Shown: positions 63,597 to 64,000 of the stretch, in pieces
Position numbering within the stretch: the first letter of the stretch is position 1
Layout of the letters: each line of letters starts with the position of its first letter
NCBI RefSeq assembly: GCF_000736415.1
Contig: NZ_CP009043.1
Coordinates: 1,612,001 to 1,676,000 of the forward strand
DNA: 64,000 nucleotides
Direction of reading: 5' to 3'
Source of the DNA: Campylobacter iguaniorum
Lineage (GTDB): Bacteria > Campylobacterota > Campylobacteria > Campylobacterales > Campylobacteraceae
The notes under the pieces: generated by a model
Told to the model about the DNA's origin: nothing
The model's database searches: none
The model's input: the letters and a program-made list of their open reading frames with translations, nothing else
Made by a program: the position numbers and the translations under genes

Positions 63597-64000
63597 TAGT
63601 TTGCGCTGGGGACGTGGAAAGCTTCGCGTGGGCTACGCCTATAGGCATAGGACTTGTGAACTCAGCTATAAATTTAACTAACATTCTAACAAAAAATCCT
63701 ACTAACGAGTTAGTGTTTGTCGGGACTTGTGGGCTATATAAAGACGGAGAGATTTTGGAAATTTACGAGAGTAAAACGGCTGTAAATTACGAAATAAGTA
63801 GGCTTTTGGATTTAGCTTATTCGCCTTTGAAAATGCCAAATGTTTCTTGTGAAACATTAGTAACCAACTCATCAAATTTTATCACGATAGATAAAATCGC
63901 CGCTCATAAATTTAGCCAAATGGGGCTTTTTATGGAAAATATGGAGCTATTTTCTGTCCTTGAAGTGGCGAAATTTTTTGATATTCCAGCTCGTGGGATT
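63593..64000 (+). CDS. Phosphorylase-superfamily (nucleoside phosphorylase-like) protein, partial
   Basis: The reading frame opens at TTG 63593, overlapping the hisF stop (TTGA), and stays open to the window end, so the 3' end is missing. The product reads [28 protein letters not shown], then [17 protein letters not shown] and [14 protein letters not shown], resembling the purine-nucleoside-phosphorylase-like gene that follows hisF in Campylobacter. Membership in the nucleoside phosphorylase superfamily is likely; substrate unknown. Confidence 0.6.
   Translation, partial: MIVCAGDVESFAWATPIGIGLVNSAINLTNILTKNPTNELVFVGTCGLYKDGEILEIYESKTAVNYEISRLLDLAYSPLKMPNVSCETLVTNSSNFITIDKIAAHKFSQMGLFMENMELFSVLEVAKFFDIPARGI

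Overview
The window is about 64 kb of A+T-rich chromosome from a member of the Campylobacterota, most likely a Campylobacter. Supporting this are the low G+C content, tightly packed overlapping genes, extended -10 promoters (TGnTAAAAT), a hook gene behind a sigma-54 promoter, RNase J with a long basic N-terminus overlapping rsmA, MdaB, ThyX, a GMC/gluconate-dehydrogenase pair and a HugZ-like protein. The species cannot be fixed by eye. Most of the window is ordinary core genome (ilvD, pyrG, recJ, nhaA, flgE, dapF, coaE, purM, rarA, tpx, pyrE, frr, secG, thyX, rsmA, hisF), interrupted by several accessory blocks.

Layout. 1-3.4 kb: nitroreductase with a MarR regulator, then two transporters. 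3.6-11.8 kb: ilvD, a frameshifted membrane-protein gene, then pyrG-recJ-nhaA and a short HugZ-like gene. 11.8-13.2 kb: a damaged fic gene and tRNA-Met. 13.3-26.7 kb: housekeeping genes, flgE behind a sigma-54 promoter, and two 66-bp tandem repeats that each carry a hairpin. 26.8-29.5 kb: a four-gene operon of exported redox proteins. 29.7-30.5 kb: tRNAs for Ala, Gly, Leu, Cys and Ser, with a tiny lipoprotein gene between Cys and Ser. 30.5-43.4 kb: a 17-gene aryl-polyene-type type II polyketide/fatty-acid cluster, all on the minus strand with nearly every junction overlapping. 43.5-49 kb: mdaB, then a second redox operon (aldo/keto reductase, carrier, Tat-SDR, flavodoxin, Tat-flavodoxin) behind a MerR regulator. 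49-54.4 kb: SulP, thyX, gluconate-dehydrogenase-like genes, DoxX and a KCG-repeat peptide. 54.4-57 kb: nitroreductase, FMN split-barrel protein, a wrecked mrr gene and a HARE-HTH nuclease-like gene. 57-64 kb: housekeeping genes ending in a partial phosphorylase-like gene.

The most interesting results: (1) The two redox operons, 20 kb apart, share nearly the same promoter/operator (TTGACA, 19-bp spacer, TATAAT; 28 of 34 bases identical). A 19-bp spacer is the hallmark of MerR-controlled promoters, and a MerR-family gene sits directly upstream of one operon. Most of the proteins carry Tat or Sec signals although their folds use NAD(P)H or flavin, so this looks like one regulon for envelope redox or electrophile detoxification. 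(2) A 66-residue exported peptide with five KCG motifs lies next to a DoxX gene, as in HvfA/bufferin metallophore systems, but no MNIO (DUF692) modifying enzyme is in the window. Its promoter has a CRP/FNR-like dyad centred near -41.5. (3) The polyene cluster encodes chain-building, ACP, acyl/glycosyl-transfer and export proteins but no ammonia lyase, chorismate lyase or methyltransferase, so its head group is unknown. (4) Two reading frames appear to begin at ATA where ATG is expected; one has a well-placed ribosome binding site and a Tat motif encoded upstream of the first ATG.
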